The position numbers and the translations under genes were made by a program. From assembly GCA_037445225.1 (NCBI GenBank), contig JBBIKW010000003.1, positions 274,308-338,307 of the forward strand: a DNA stretch of 64,000 nucleotides, read 5' to 3'. The notes under the pieces are model-generated. The model saw nothing but the letters and a program-made list of their open reading frames with translations, did not search any database and had not been told where the DNA came from. The DNA is from M3007 sp037445225. GTDB lineage: Bacteria; Bacteroidota; Bacteroidia; Chitinophagales; Saprospiraceae. How positions within the stretch are numbered: position 1 is the first letter of the stretch; each line of letters starts with the position of its first letter. Positions 52,324-61,875 of the stretch are shown here, in pieces.

Positions 52324-52404
52324 CGTTCGGTTTTGCCTCACTGCTTTAGCCCTATAAGTTCGGAGCGAAGATAAATCCTCCCAACAGGATAGGGGTCGAT
52401 CGGC

Positions 52405-52435
52405 TTTCTCACCTGCCGACAGCGCCCTACCTTTG
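52405..52435 (+). promoter_or_regulatory. Candidate promoter for ettA
   Basis: TTTC (52405-52408), 19 bases, then TACCTTTG (52428-52435), an exact -7 box. Transcription near 52439 would leave a leader of about 25 bases before the GTG start. Confidence 0.5.
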
Positions 52436-52463
52436 CGGCGTTTTTTAAAAAGAGGCAACAGCT

Positions 52464-54134
52464 GTGTCAGAAAAGATCATCTTCTCTATGGCGGGCGTCA
52501 GCAAGACGTATCCGCCCAACAAGCAAGTACTCAAAAATATTTGGCTTTCCTTTTTCTACGGCGCTAAGATCGGCGTATTGGGTCTAAACGGCTCGGGAAA
52601 ATCTACCCTGCTGAGAATCATTGCGGGTATAGACACCAACTACGAGGGCAAGATCGAATTCGAAAAGGCGTACAAGATTGGTTATTTGGCGCAAGAGCCG
52701 GAACTCGATGAGAACAAGACCGTGCGGCAAGTCGTGGAGGAGGGCGTACAGCCTATTATCGAGCTGCTGCGCGAAAACGAGGCAATCGGTGCTCGACTTG
52801 CTGAAGTGACCGACGACGAGGAAATGATGCGTCTGCTCGAACGCCAGGGCGAAGTGTTAGAGCAAATCGAACACCTAAACGGATGGGAATTAGACTACCG
52901 CATTGGCCTGTTCACTGAGGCCCTGCGCTGTCCGCCCGACGATACGCCGATTCGCGTGTGCTCTGGAGGAGAGCGGCGCCGCGTAGCCCTCGCCCGACTG
53001 TTGTTGAGTCAGCCCGACATTTTACTCTTAGACGAGCCTACCAACCATTTGGATGCCGAGTCGGTATTGTGGTTAGAGCAATACCTCCAAAGCTTTCCCG
53101 GAACCGTCATTGCCGTCACGCACGACCGCTACTTTTTAGACAATGTAGCGGGCTGGATCCTCGAGCTCGACCGCGGAGAGGGCATTCCTTGGCAAGGTAA
53201 CTACTCCTCTTGGTTAGAACAAAAGGCCCGACGGCTGGCATTGGAAGAAAAACAGGAAGACAAACGCCGCAAACAGCTGGAGCGCGAATTGGAATGGGTG
53301 CGCATGGGCGTTAAAGGGCGTCAAGCTAAAGGCAAAGCTCGCCTCAACGCTTATGAAAAGATGGCCAACGAGGAGAGCCGAGAAAAAGAGCAGAAGCTAG
53401 AACTCTGGATTCCCAACGGACCGCGCTTAGGCGACAAAGTCATCGAGGCGCGCCATCTCACCAAAGCCTATGGCAACCGAATCCTGTTCGAAGACCTCAA
53501 CTTCGACATCCCTCGAAACGCCATCGTGGGTATCATCGGCCCTAACGGCGTGGGCAAGTCCACTCTTTTCAAAATCATTGTAGGGCGAGAAAAACCCGAT
53601 GCTGGAGAAATTATCCTCGGCGATACGGTCAAACTCAGTTACGTGGACCAGAGCCACGAGGCCCTCCTGCCCGACAAGACCATCTATGAAATCGTGTCGG
53701 GCGGAAACGACATTCTTCAAGTAGGCAATATGTCGGTCAATGCGCGCGCCTATTTGTCGCGCTTCAATTTTTCTGGTCCCGACCAGCAGAAAAAACTCGG
53801 CGTCTGCTCCGGCGGCGAGCGCAACCGCGTCCATTTGGCCATGACGCTGAAAGACGGAGGCAACGTGCTGCTATTGGACGAGCCGACAAACGACATCGAC
53901 GTCAACACCCTGCGCGCGTTGGAAGAAGCCTTGGAAAACTTCGCCGGCTGTGTGCTCGTCATCAGCCACGACCGCTGGTTTATCGACCGATTGGCCACCC
54001 ATATCCTCGCCTTCGAAGATGACGCGCAAGTGGTGTTCTTCGAGGGCAATTTCTCCGCCTATGAAGAGGCCAAAAAGGCTCGCTTAGGCGACATCACACC
54101 GCATCGGCCGCGCGTAAAGCACATTCTCCAATAG
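52464..54134 (+). CDS. ettA: ABC-F ATPase EttA (energy-dependent translational throttle)
   Basis: The 556-residue cytoplasmic protein has two ABC domains: Walker A GLNGSGKST and GPNGVGKST, signatures CSGGERRRVALARLL and CSGGERNRVHLAMTL, and Walker B LLLDEPTNHLD and LLLDEPTNDID. The arm and the charged linker lie between them, and the EttA-specific NTLRALEEALENFAGC and HDRWFIDRLATHILAFE occur in the second half. EttA gates the ribosome according to the ATP/ADP ratio. The start is GTG at 52464, aligned with MSEKIIFSMAGVSKTYPP of homologues. An exact -7 box lies upstream. It converges on metG with only 6 bases between stops. Confidence 0.96.
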   Translation: MSEKIIFSMAGVSKTYPPNKQVLKNIWLSFFYGAKIGVLGLNGSGKSTLLRIIAGIDTNYEGKIEFEKAYKIGYLAQEPELDENKTVRQVVEEGVQPIIELLRENEAIGARLAEVTDDEEMMRLLERQGEVLEQIEHLNGWELDYRIGLFTEALRCPPDDTPIRVCSGGERRRVALARLLLSQPDILLLDEPTNHLDAESVLWLEQYLQSFPGTVIAVTHDRYFLDNVAGWILELDRGEGIPWQGNYSSWLEQKARRLALEEKQEDKRRKQLERELEWVRMGVKGRQAKGKARLNAYEKMANEESREKEQKLELWIPNGPRLGDKVIEARHLTKAYGNRILFEDLNFDIPRNAIVGIIGPNGVGKSTLFKIIVGREKPDAGEIILGDTVKLSYVDQSHEALLPDKTIYEIVSGGNDILQVGNMSVNARAYLSRFNFSGPDQQKKLGVCSGGERNRVHLAMTLKDGGNVLLLDEPTNDIDVNTLRALEEALENFAGCVLVISHDRWFIDRLATHILAFEDDAQVVFFEGNFSAYEEAKKARLGDITPHRPRVKHILQ

Positions 54135-54140
54135 CTCGCT

Positions 54141-56285
54141 TCAACGCACGCAAAATCCATTGGGCCAACCTTCATCTGGGCGCACAAAGCTCAGTCGGCC
54201 TTGGTCATCTTCCGCCATAAGGATCATGCCCTGCGACTCGATGCCGCGCATCTTGCGGGGAGCTAAGTTGGCCACCACCAGCACTTGGCGGCCAATTACT
54301 TCTTCGGGTGAGTAGTGCTGCGCTATGCCGGCCACAATGGTGCGGGTCTCAAAGCCCATGTCTACCGTCAAGCGAAGCAGCTTGTCGGCTTTTTCAACCC
54401 TTTCCGCTCCAACAATAGTAGCGGTACGCAGGTCTATTTGAGCGAATACCTCATAGGGGATAATCTCTTTCACCGGCGTATGGGTATTCTGTGCCGCTGG
54501 AAGTGCGCTTTCAGCAACTCTTAATTTGCGTATTTGCGCTTCGATTTCCTCATCGGAAAGTCGACTAAACAGATGCCCCGGAGGACCTACCTGATGATGC
54601 AGCGGCAGGATAGGCTCGCCCTCTAGCAAATTGTTTAGTGCGTCGACAAACTCCGTATCATCCTTGAACGAGGGGAGCCGAAGTTGCTCGCGCAAGCGCT
54701 GGGCAGCAAACGGCATGAACGGACGCATGGCTACCGACAACGCTGCAGCGTATTGGAGGCCGACAAAGAGCACGGACCGGACTTCCTCTGGGCGCTCTGA
54801 AAACACCTTCCACGGCTCATTGAACTGTAGGAGGGCATTGCCCGCCGCTGAGATATCCATGAGCTGGCGCAGCGCATCGCGAAACTGAAACTGCTCAATA
54901 GAGCGCCCTACCTCGCCCAACTTTTGCGCCAACAGACGCAGTTCTTCATCTAAAGCGACCTCTTTTGCCGAATTCCATCCGCTTTTGAAAGTCTGATCCG
55001 GGTTGGGTTGAGGTGCCGTGCCGCTGTAGAAGCGGTGAAGGAGCACCAAGATGCGCTGCACAAAACCGCCCAAATTGCCTACCAGCTCGGTATTGGTCGT
55101 CTCCTGCAAGCCCCTCCACGTGAACTCGCTGTCGCGCTGTTCGGGCATGTTTTTAATCAAATTGTAGCGGAGCTCATCCTCTCGGCCAGGCAGCTCCTCT
55201 AAATATTCGTGCACCCAAACGGCCCAGTTGCGCGAGGTGGATAATTTGCTGCCTTCCAAGTTGAGAAACTGATTAGCCGGAACGTTGATGGGCAAGATAA
55301 ACTCGCCGTAGGCCCGCAGAATAGCTGGAAAGATAAGGCAATGAAAGACAATGTTATCTTTTCCGATAAAATGGATAAGGGCGGTCTCGTCGTTCTTCCA
55401 AAAACGCTCCCAATTTTCCCCACGCTCGGCGGCCCATTGTTTAGTAGCGGAAATATAACCAATAGGAGCATCTAGCCAGACGTACAGCTTTTTGCCCTGA
55501 GCACCGGGGATTTCGGGTGGGACGTCTACTCCCCAATCTAAGTCGCGCGTCATGGCGCGCGGCTGGAGTCCTTGATCGAGCCAAGAGTTGCACTGGCCTA
55601 TCACGTGTGCTTTCCAGGTGGCGGGATCGTGCAATTGCTGGCCGTCTACATAGCCGGTGTTGATCCATTCGCGCAGCCAAGCTTCGTGTTGGTCGAGCCG
55701 AAAATACCAGTGAAGCGTAGGCCGTTTTACAGGCGCCGCGCCGCTAAGTGCCGAGCGCGGTTGGAGCAACTGCTCCGGACTGAGAGAGGTGCCGCATTTT
55801 TCGCATTGGTCGCCGTAAGCGTCTGGGTTACCGCACACCGGGCAAGTGCCTAAGATGTAGCGGTCGGCCAGGAACTGTTGCGCCACCTCATCGTAGTACT
55901 GCTCGCTCTCGCGCACCTCAAAATGGCCTTGCTGGAGCAGGTGTCGAAAAATATCTTGCGAGGTTTGATGGTGAAGCGGTGCGCTGGTGCGGTGATAGAT
56001 GTCGAAAGCAATACCCAGCTTTTGAAAGGTGTCGCGAATGAGCACGTGGTATTTATCGACGATGGCTCGAGGAGTAACTCCTTCTTTGCGCGCGCGCATG
56101 GTGATAGCGGCGCCGTGCTCATCCGAGCCGCAAACAAAGAGCGTCTCGCGACCCATAAGCCGTTGATAACGCGCGTAAATGTCGGCCGGCAGATAGGCTC
56201 CGGCCAAATGCCCAATATGGAGCGGGCCATTCGCATAGGGAAGGGCAGCGGTAATCAAATAGCGCTTTTTCTTAGATAAAGGCAT
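54141..56285 (-). CDS. metG: Methionine--tRNA ligase with C-terminal tRNA-binding domain
   Basis: The 714-residue enzyme has HIGH at 23-26 (HIGH), a zinc knuckle (Cys148, Cys151, Cys161, Cys164), and KLSTS at 347-351 in place of KMSKS, as is usual in Bacteroidota. The C-terminal 105 residues form a Trbp111-like OB-fold domain (IDLRTATIVGAERVEKADKL, APRKMRGIESQGM), which supports dimerisation and tRNA binding. The connecting anticodon-binding helical domain lies at about 400-560. It charges methionine to initiator and elongator tRNAs. It is a single gene, convergent with ettA. Confidence 0.97.
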   Translation of the reverse strand: MPLSKKKRYLITAALPYANGPLHIGHLAGAYLPADIYARYQRLMGRETLFVCGSDEHGAAITMRARKEGVTPRAIVDKYHVLIRDTFQKLGIAFDIYHRTSAPLHHQTSQDIFRHLLQQGHFEVRESEQYYDEVAQQFLADRYILGTCPVCGNPDAYGDQCEKCGTSLSPEQLLQPRSALSGAAPVKRPTLHWYFRLDQHEAWLREWINTGYVDGQQLHDPATWKAHVIGQCNSWLDQGLQPRAMTRDLDWGVDVPPEIPGAQGKKLYVWLDAPIGYISATKQWAAERGENWERFWKNDETALIHFIGKDNIVFHCLIFPAILRAYGEFILPINVPANQFLNLEGSKLSTSRNWAVWVHEYLEELPGREDELRYNLIKNMPEQRDSEFTWRGLQETTNTELVGNLGGFVQRILVLLHRFYSGTAPQPNPDQTFKSGWNSAKEVALDEELRLLAQKLGEVGRSIEQFQFRDALRQLMDISAAGNALLQFNEPWKVFSERPEEVRSVLFVGLQYAAALSVAMRPFMPFAAQRLREQLRLPSFKDDTEFVDALNNLLEGEPILPLHHQVGPPGHLFSRLSDEEIEAQIRKLRVAESALPAAQNTHTPVKEIIPYEVFAQIDLRTATIVGAERVEKADKLLRLTVDMGFETRTIVAGIAQHYSPEEVIGRQVLVVANLAPRKMRGIESQGMILMAEDDQGRLSFVRPDEGWPNGFCVR

Positions 56286-56422
56286 GGAGTAGAGGTTATC
56301 TTTTCACAGACAAGGCATACTCGCGCAGCCCTTTAGAGCGCAAATGTGGCGACATTCGGAGGCATTTTTATCGAAAAAACCGATAAACGCAACCAAAAAG
56401 GAGACGCTACACAGGGATAGGG

Positions 56423-56872
56423 CTACAAACGCTTGTTTTGAAAAAACGCTTTGAGCAACCGAGCGCACGGCTCCTCCAATACCCCCATTTCCACCTTGGT
56501 TTTAGGATGGAGCAACTGTTTTCCGCCCAAAGCCATAAAGCCGCGCTTTTCGTCGGTGGCACCGTACACCAATCGCCCTATCTGAGCCCAAGCAAGTGCT
56601 CCTGCACACATCACGCATGGCTCCAGAGTGACGTAAAGGGTACAATTCGGAAGGTACTTACTGCCCAAATGGTTGAATGCGGCTGTAAGTACTAACATCT
56701 CGGCGTGTGCCGTAGCGTCGTTGAGTTGCTCGGTTTGGTTGTGCGCCCGAGCGATGATGCGGCCGTTGCACACGATTACTGCCCCCACAGGCACTTCCCC
56801 GCTCTCGTAGGCGCGCTGTGCTTCGGCCAGGGCTTGCTGCATGAAATACTGGTCGGACTGAACAGAGAGCAT
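56423..56872 (-). CDS. tadA: tRNA-specific adenosine deaminase (TadA-like)
   Basis: The 149-residue zinc deaminase has VPVGAVIVCNGRIIARAHNQ, the Zn-binding/catalytic HAEM in ATAHAEMLVLTAA, and PCVMCAGAL for the two Zn cysteines, followed by GRLVYGATDEKRGFMALGG. TadA converts A34 to inosine in tRNA-Arg(ACG); the N-x-x-x-x-x-x-D-x-T-x-H-A-E pattern with NDATAHAE is the TadA form rather than a cytidine or guanine deaminase. The ATG at 56872 is chosen because family members begin just before the helical DQYFMQQALAEAQRA; an upstream in-frame ATG at 56971 would overlap guaB's start region. It is divergent from guaB. Confidence 0.92.
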   Translation of the reverse strand: MLSVQSDQYFMQQALAEAQRAYESGEVPVGAVIVCNGRIIARAHNQTEQLNDATAHAEMLVLTAAFNHLGSKYLPNCTLYVTLEPCVMCAGALAWAQIGRLVYGATDEKRGFMALGGKQLLHPKTKVEMGVLEEPCARLLKAFFQNKRL

Positions 56873-56969
56873 GACGCGGCGAAGGTAAACACGCCCTCGC
56901 TTGAGCAGGAGAGGCTGTACTCCTTTCGAAAAATCGCCGCCATATAAGGAGAAAAAGCGACCTTTGCGC

Positions 56970-58451
56970 ATGGTACTAAAAAATGCCTCTCCTAAGTTTT
57001 TAGGGCTCGCCCTTACGTTCGACGACGTTCTCCTTGTCCCTGGTTATAGCGAGGTGTTGCCGCGCGAGGTGGATATTACCTCCATGCTCACCCGTCGCCT
57101 CCGGCTCAACGTACCGATTATATCTGCCGCTATGGATACCGTTACGGAAAAACAGATGGCTATTGCCATAGCGCGCCAAGGAGGTATCGGCATCATTCAC
57201 AAAAACATGAGTATCGAAGAGCAAGCGGAGCAAGTGCGCGCCGTCAAGCGCTCAGAAGCCGGCATGATCCTCGACCCAGTAACCCTATCGCCAAACGCCC
57301 CGGTCTCCGAGGCACTCCAGCTCATGCGTCGATACAGCATTGGCGGTATCCCTATCGTCGATGAGACAGGTAAGCTGGTCGGCATCCTCACCAATCGCGA
57401 CCTCCGCTTCGAGAAGGACACCACTAAGGCCGTAAGCGAGTTGATGACGCGCAACCAGCTCATCACGGCTCCAGTAGGCACCACCTTGGCCGAAGCGCGC
57501 GACATCCTGCAGCAGCATAAAATAGAAAAATTGCCGGTCGTCGATGAGAACTTTCGGCTCGTCGGGCTCATTACCTACAAGGATATCATGAAGGGCGAGC
57601 ACTTTCCTAACGCCTGTAAGGATAGTCTAGGGCGATTAGTAGTGGGTGCTGCCGTAGGTGTCACTTCCGACATGTTGAAACGCGTGGAAGCATTAGTACG
57701 CGCAGGTGTAGACGTAGTGGCCGTAGATACCGCACATGGTCACTCACGCGGAGTTCTGGATGCTGTCAAGCGCCTCAAAGACGCCTTTCCCGACCTTCAA
57801 GTCATTGGAGGAAACGTCGCTACTGGTGAAGGCGCTACAGCGTTGGCCGAGGCGGGTGCCGACGCCGTCAAGGTAGGCGTAGGGCCAGGCAGCATATGTA
57901 CCACCCGCGTAGTGGCTGGCGTAGGCGTACCCCAATTGTCGGCAATATATGAGGCAGCATTAGCGCTAAAAGGCACTGGCGTACCGGTCATCGGCGATGG
58001 CGGAATCCGTTACACCGGCGACATCGTAAAGGCGCTGGCCGCCGGAGCCAGCACCGTAATGGCGGGGTCGCTCTTCGCCGGCGTAGAGGAAGCCCCTGGC
58101 GAGACGATCATTTACGATGGCCGCAAGTTTAAAACCTACCGAGGCATGGGCAGTTTGGGTGCTATGCAGGACGGCTCAAAAGACCGGTATTTTCAAGACG
58201 TAGAGGACGATATTAAGAAATTAGTGCCCGAAGGCATCGAAGGTCGCGTACCCTTTAAAGGAACCGTGGCCGAGGTGATGACACAATACGTTGGCGGGCT
58301 GCGCGCCGGTATGGGCTATTGCGGCGCCCGTACCATTAGCGAGCTGCAAGAAAAAGCGCAGTTCGTTCAAATCACTGCAGCAGGCGTTGCTGAAAGCCAT
58401 CCCCATAATATTACTATCACAAAAGAGTCGCCCAATTATTCGCGGCGCTGA
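56970..58451 (+). CDS. guaB: Inosine-5'-monophosphate dehydrogenase
   Basis: The 493-residue protein has the TIM-barrel start LTFDDVLLVPGYSEVLP, two CBS domains (about 95-210: SIGGIPIVDETGKLVGILTNRD and KIEKLPVVDENFRLVGLITY), the NAD-binding DTAHGHS and the active-site loop GPGSICTTR with catalytic Cys310, then GDGGIRYTGD and the flap YRGMGSLGAM. It oxidises IMP to XMP, the committed step to GTP. The ATG at 56970 leaves about 12 residues before the conserved core, as in relatives. Its last 16 bases overlap the convergent oxyR gene. Confidence 0.97.
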   Translation: MVLKNASPKFLGLALTFDDVLLVPGYSEVLPREVDITSMLTRRLRLNVPIISAAMDTVTEKQMAIAIARQGGIGIIHKNMSIEEQAEQVRAVKRSEAGMILDPVTLSPNAPVSEALQLMRRYSIGGIPIVDETGKLVGILTNRDLRFEKDTTKAVSELMTRNQLITAPVGTTLAEARDILQQHKIEKLPVVDENFRLVGLITYKDIMKGEHFPNACKDSLGRLVVGAAVGVTSDMLKRVEALVRAGVDVVAVDTAHGHSRGVLDAVKRLKDAFPDLQVIGGNVATGEGATALAEAGADAVKVGVGPGSICTTRVVAGVGVPQLSAIYEAALALKGTGVPVIGDGGIRYTGDIVKALAAGASTVMAGSLFAGVEEAPGETIIYDGRKFKTYRGMGSLGAMQDGSKDRYFQDVEDDIKKLVPEGIEGRVPFKGTVAEVMTQYVGGLRAGMGYCGARTISELQEKAQFVQITAAGVAESHPHNITITKESPNYSRR

Positions 58452-59365
58452 ATCACTCTGCAACCTGCCTCCCGTTGCCGACATTCCTGCGGCAAATAGT
58501 CCACAATCGTCTGACGCAAAACAGCCAAGAGGCGTTCCTTGACCGCCTGCCTATGGGTCACTAAACTAATTTCTCGTACAGGCTCCGGCACGGCAAACCG
58601 TTTAACCTTTTTCCGCTGCTCCGGAGTGAGCAAGCGCACAGCTAGCTCGGGCAATATGGTTATGCCGTGTTGTGCATCTACCAAGTGTTTAAGCGTTTCC
58701 AAACTTCCCGCTTGGTATTCTACATTCGGGTGCTGTTTTTCGCGCAGCTCGCACAGCTGGACAATCTGAGAGCGCAAACAATGCCCCTCTTCTAACAGCC
58801 AAAGCTCCGTCACGTCAATGTCTTCGGGCAGCAAGTATTCCTTGGCGTAGTCGTAACTGGAGTATATAGTGAACGCTTCATAAAAGAGAACCTCCTCTTT
58901 TAGCAGGGAGTCGCCCAAGGGAGTAGCTAAGATGGCAGCATCCAGAAAACCCTTGTGCAAGGCCTCTATCAACGTATCGGTTACCCGCTCAGTAATCTTT
59001 AGGTGTATAGAGGGATAGTTCTGTACAAATGCCGGTAAAAATAGGGGCAGCAGATAGGGCGATAGCGTGGGAATGATACCTATGCGCAGCTGTCCAGTAA
59101 GACTTTCTCCTTCCATACGCGCCATCTCACGCAGTCGCTCTACCTCGCGCAAAATCGCGCGCACCTGAGGTAGTAAGCGCTCACCTGCTTCCGTAGGTAC
59201 CAAAGGATGGCGACTCCGGTCAAAAAACTTTACTCCCAGCTCTTCCTCTATCCTTTGTACCATCATACTCAACGTCGGCTGGGTAACACAACACTCTGCA
59301 GCAGCCCGGCTAAAATGCCGATGCGCATCTAAAGCAGCCAAGTATTCCAGTTGTTGTAGGTTCAT
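58436..59365 (-). CDS. oxyR: LysR-family peroxide regulator OxyR
   Basis: The 309-residue regulator has an N-terminal winged HTH (MNLQQLEYLAALDAHRHFSRAA...TQPTLSMMVQRIEEELG) and a periplasmic-binding-like effector domain with EEGHCLRSQIVQLC. Cys196 and Cys205 have the same 9-residue spacing as the redox cysteines C199 and C208 of E. coli OxyR, so disulfide switching by H2O2 is expected. SLETLKHLVDAQHGITILP is also OxyR-like. The ATG at 59365 is preferred, giving the E. coli-like start; an in-frame ATG at 59371 adds two residues. It is divergent from katG, its classic target, and overlaps guaB at the 3' end. Confidence 0.95.
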   Translation of the reverse strand: MNLQQLEYLAALDAHRHFSRAAAECCVTQPTLSMMVQRIEEELGVKFFDRSRHPLVPTEAGERLLPQVRAILREVERLREMARMEGESLTGQLRIGIIPTLSPYLLPLFLPAFVQNYPSIHLKITERVTDTLIEALHKGFLDAAILATPLGDSLLKEEVLFYEAFTIYSSYDYAKEYLLPEDIDVTELWLLEEGHCLRSQIVQLCELREKQHPNVEYQAGSLETLKHLVDAQHGITILPELAVRLLTPEQRKKVKRFAVPEPVREISLVTHRQAVKERLLAVLRQTIVDYLPQECRQREAGCRVIQRRE

Positions 59366-59403
59366 AGGCATTGCTCTTATGTAAAACTGGTGGACTAAGT
59401 TAT

Positions 59404-59426
59404 TTATAAAATCTATGGTTTTATAA
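59404..59426. promoter_or_regulatory. Candidate OxyR operator between oxyR and katG
   Basis: TTATAAAA-(TCTATGG)-TTTTATAA is a perfect 8+8 inverted repeat in a very AT-rich stretch. It holds a LysR-type T-N11-A core and a CTAT element as in OxyR sites. It lies directly upstream of the predicted katG -33 region, where an activator would bind, and about 40 bases ahead of oxyR. Confidence 0.6.
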
Positions 59427-59460
59427 AAAATATCAGTTTTTATTATAAAAAAGACAGGTG

Positions 59461-59468
59461 TAGCTTTG
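59461..59468 (+). promoter_or_regulatory. katG -7 box
   Basis: TAGCTTTG is an exact TAnnTTTG match. The -33 position holds only T-rich sequence (59437-59442) and no TTG, as expected for a promoter that needs an activator. The leader would be about 58 bases. Confidence 0.55.
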
Positions 59469-59533
59469 CTCCTGCATTTGCAGCTCAAATGCACCTCATT
59501 ATCTCCTCAGCTAACTTCTAAAATCACAGGCAT

Positions 59534-61729
59534 ATGCAGAGCGTATCGAGTAAGAATGGGAAATGCCCCTTTGCTCATCCGACTAGTGCTGTAGGGACGA
59601 GCAACCAAGATTGGTGGCCTAATCGACTGAAATTAAGCATCTTGCGTCAGAACTCCTCGCGTTCCAACCCGCTTTCTCCAGATTTCAACTATCGAAAGGC
59701 ATTCAAGAGTTTGGATTATGAAGCGCTTAAACGCGACCTTCACGCGTTGATGACCGACTCGCAAGAATGGTGGCCAGCCGATTTCGGTCATTACGGTCCT
59801 TTTTTCATACGTATGGCTTGGCACAGTGCCGGTACGTATCGAGTCGGCGACGGACGCGGCGGTGCAGGTGGCGGTTTTCAGCGTTTTGCGCCGCTAAACA
59901 GCTGGCCCGACAACGCGAACTTAGACAAGGCGCGCCGGCTTCTATGGCCTATCAAGCAGAAGTACGGCGACAAGATATCTTGGGCCGACTTGATGATTCT
60001 CGCAGGTAATGTAGCACTGGAGTCGATGGGCTTCAAGACTTTCGGCTTTGGCGGGGGCCGAGAAGATGCCTGGGAGCCCGACGAAAGCATCTACTGGGGT
60101 TCGGAGAAAAAATGGTTGGCCGACGACCAGCGCTATTCGGGAGAACGCCAATTGCAAAACCCGCTGGCTGCTGTCCAGATGGGGTTGATCTACGTCAACC
60201 CAGAAGGGCCGGGTGGCGTACCCGACCCTGTGGCTGCTGCCAAAGATATTCGCGAGACCTTTACGCGGATGGGTATGACCGATGAAGAAACGGTGGCGCT
60301 CATCGCTGGAGGGCATTCCTTCGGAAAGGCGCACGGTGCCGGCGATCCCGCCCTCTTAGGGCCGGAGCCCGAAGCGGCCGAGATCGAGGAGATGGGCTTA
60401 GGGTGGACAAGCAAGTACAAGTCGGGAAAAGGACCCGATACTATTACCGGTGGGCCGGAAGTAACCTGGACGCGTACCCCGACAAAATGGGGTCACGACT
60501 TCTTCCGGCATCTCTTTGAATACGAGTGGGAGTTAACCAAAAGCCCGGCGGGTGCTTATCAATGGGTAGCCAAGAATGCCGAACCCATCATTCCGGACGC
60601 CTTCGATCCTTCCAAAAAGCATGTGCCCACCATGCTGACCACTGACTTGTCGCTGCGGTTCGACCCCGTGTATGAGAAAATTTCAAGGCGTTTTTATGAA
60701 GATCCCGAGGCATTCGCAGATGCATTTGCTCGCGCTTGGTTCAAGCTCACCCACCGCGACATGGGGCCAAAATCTCGGTACTTAGGCCCAGAGGTTCCGC
60801 AAGAAGATCTTATTTGGCAAGATCCTCTTCCTAAAGTAGATCATCCGTTGGTCAATGCGGCAGATATTGCGGAACTGAAGCGGCGTATCCTAGCCTCTGG
60901 CCTTTCCATTGCTGAGTTCGTTCGCACAGCATGGGCCTCGGCTTCTACCTATCGCGACTCCGACAAACGAGGCGGAGCCAATGGCGCTCGCATTCGCTTG
61001 GAGCCGCAACGCCACTGGGCAGTAAACAACCCCTCGGAGCTGGCTAAGGTGCTACAGATATTGGAACAGCTTCAGCAACAGTTCAATGCCGAGCAAAAGG
61101 ATGGGAAGCGAATCTCTTTAGCCGACCTCATCGTCTTGGCAGGTTGTGCAGCGGTAGAAGAAGCTGCTCGGAAGGCGGGCTTTATCCTTGAAGTGCCCTT
61201 CACCCCCGGCCGCGCCGATGCTACGCAAGAGCAGACCGACGTCCAGTCGTTCTCCGTGCTCGAACCCTTTGCCGATGGGTTCCGAAACTATCTAAAAGAG
61301 CCCTCTGACATACCTTCCGAGCATCTGCTCGTAGATAAAGCACAGCTGCTCGCGCTGACGGTACCGGAAATGACTGTCTTGATAGGAGGCATGCGCGCCT
61401 TAGGCGCTAACTACGACAATTCCGACTACGGTATTCTCACCCACCGACCTGGAGTACTGAGCAACGACTTTTTCGTCAATCTTTTAGACATGAGCACAGT
61501 CTGGAGCCCTGTAGACAGTACGAAGGAGCAATTCGAAGGGCGCGACCGCAAGACAGGCCAACTTAAGTGGCGCGCCACTCGAGTTGACCTCATCTTTGGC
61601 TCTAATAGTGAATTGCGCGCCGTAGCAGAGGTATACGCCAGCGCCGGCAACGAGGAAAAATTTGCCCGCGACTTCGTTGCAGCCTGGACTAAGGTGATGC
61701 ATCTCGACCGCTTCGACTTGTTGGATTAA
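59534..61729 (+). CDS. katG: Catalase-peroxidase
   Basis: The 731-residue haem enzyme has the distal triad Arg93-Trp96-His97 in FIRMAWHSAGTYR, the proximal His261 in AGGHSFGKAH, and the residues of the Met-Tyr-Trp cofactor: Trp96, Tyr220 (LIYVNPEGP) and Met246 (26 residues later, the spacing seen in M. tuberculosis Y229/M255). The second, haem-less domain follows from about 420. It removes hydrogen peroxide by catalase and peroxidase reactions. The first 45 residues are a non-conserved extension with no clear signal peptide. It is controlled in all likelihood by the divergent oxyR gene and followed by a terminator. Confidence 0.97.
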   Translation: MQSVSSKNGKCPFAHPTSAVGTSNQDWWPNRLKLSILRQNSSRSNPLSPDFNYRKAFKSLDYEALKRDLHALMTDSQEWWPADFGHYGPFFIRMAWHSAGTYRVGDGRGGAGGGFQRFAPLNSWPDNANLDKARRLLWPIKQKYGDKISWADLMILAGNVALESMGFKTFGFGGGREDAWEPDESIYWGSEKKWLADDQRYSGERQLQNPLAAVQMGLIYVNPEGPGGVPDPVAAAKDIRETFTRMGMTDEETVALIAGGHSFGKAHGAGDPALLGPEPEAAEIEEMGLGWTSKYKSGKGPDTITGGPEVTWTRTPTKWGHDFFRHLFEYEWELTKSPAGAYQWVAKNAEPIIPDAFDPSKKHVPTMLTTDLSLRFDPVYEKISRRFYEDPEAFADAFARAWFKLTHRDMGPKSRYLGPEVPQEDLIWQDPLPKVDHPLVNAADIAELKRRILASGLSIAEFVRTAWASASTYRDSDKRGGANGARIRLEPQRHWAVNNPSELAKVLQILEQLQQQFNAEQKDGKRISLADLIVLAGCAAVEEAARKAGFILEVPFTPGRADATQEQTDVQSFSVLEPFADGFRNYLKEPSDIPSEHLLVDKAQLLALTVPEMTVLIGGMRALGANYDNSDYGILTHRPGVLSNDFFVNLLDMSTVWSPVDSTKEQFEGRDRKTGQLKWRATRVDLIFGSNSELRAVAEVYASAGNEEKFARDFVAAWTKVMHLDRFDLLD

Positions 61730-61770
61730 ATAGATTTGGGAGACTTTCTCAGCGACATACGGGAAGTTTT

Positions 61771-61809
61771 ACCAGGGCCTATCTCATCGGAGACGGGCCC
61801 TCGGTTTTT
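61771..61809 (+). terminator. katG terminator
   Basis: AGGGCC (61774-61779) pairs with GGCCCT (61796-61801), extended by ACC/GGT on the outside across an unpaired base, and is followed by a run of T. It lies about 40 bases after the katG stop. Confidence 0.7.
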
Positions 61810-61875
61810 AAAGGGAGGGTGTTAAAAACCTCTTAATGGAGCCCTAGCCTCCCTAAAATCCACGGAGTTCTCACA

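Noticed and set aside
56959..56966. GACCTTTG as the guaB promoter
   Set aside because: It ends 3 bases before the guaB ATG, which is too close unless the message is leaderless.
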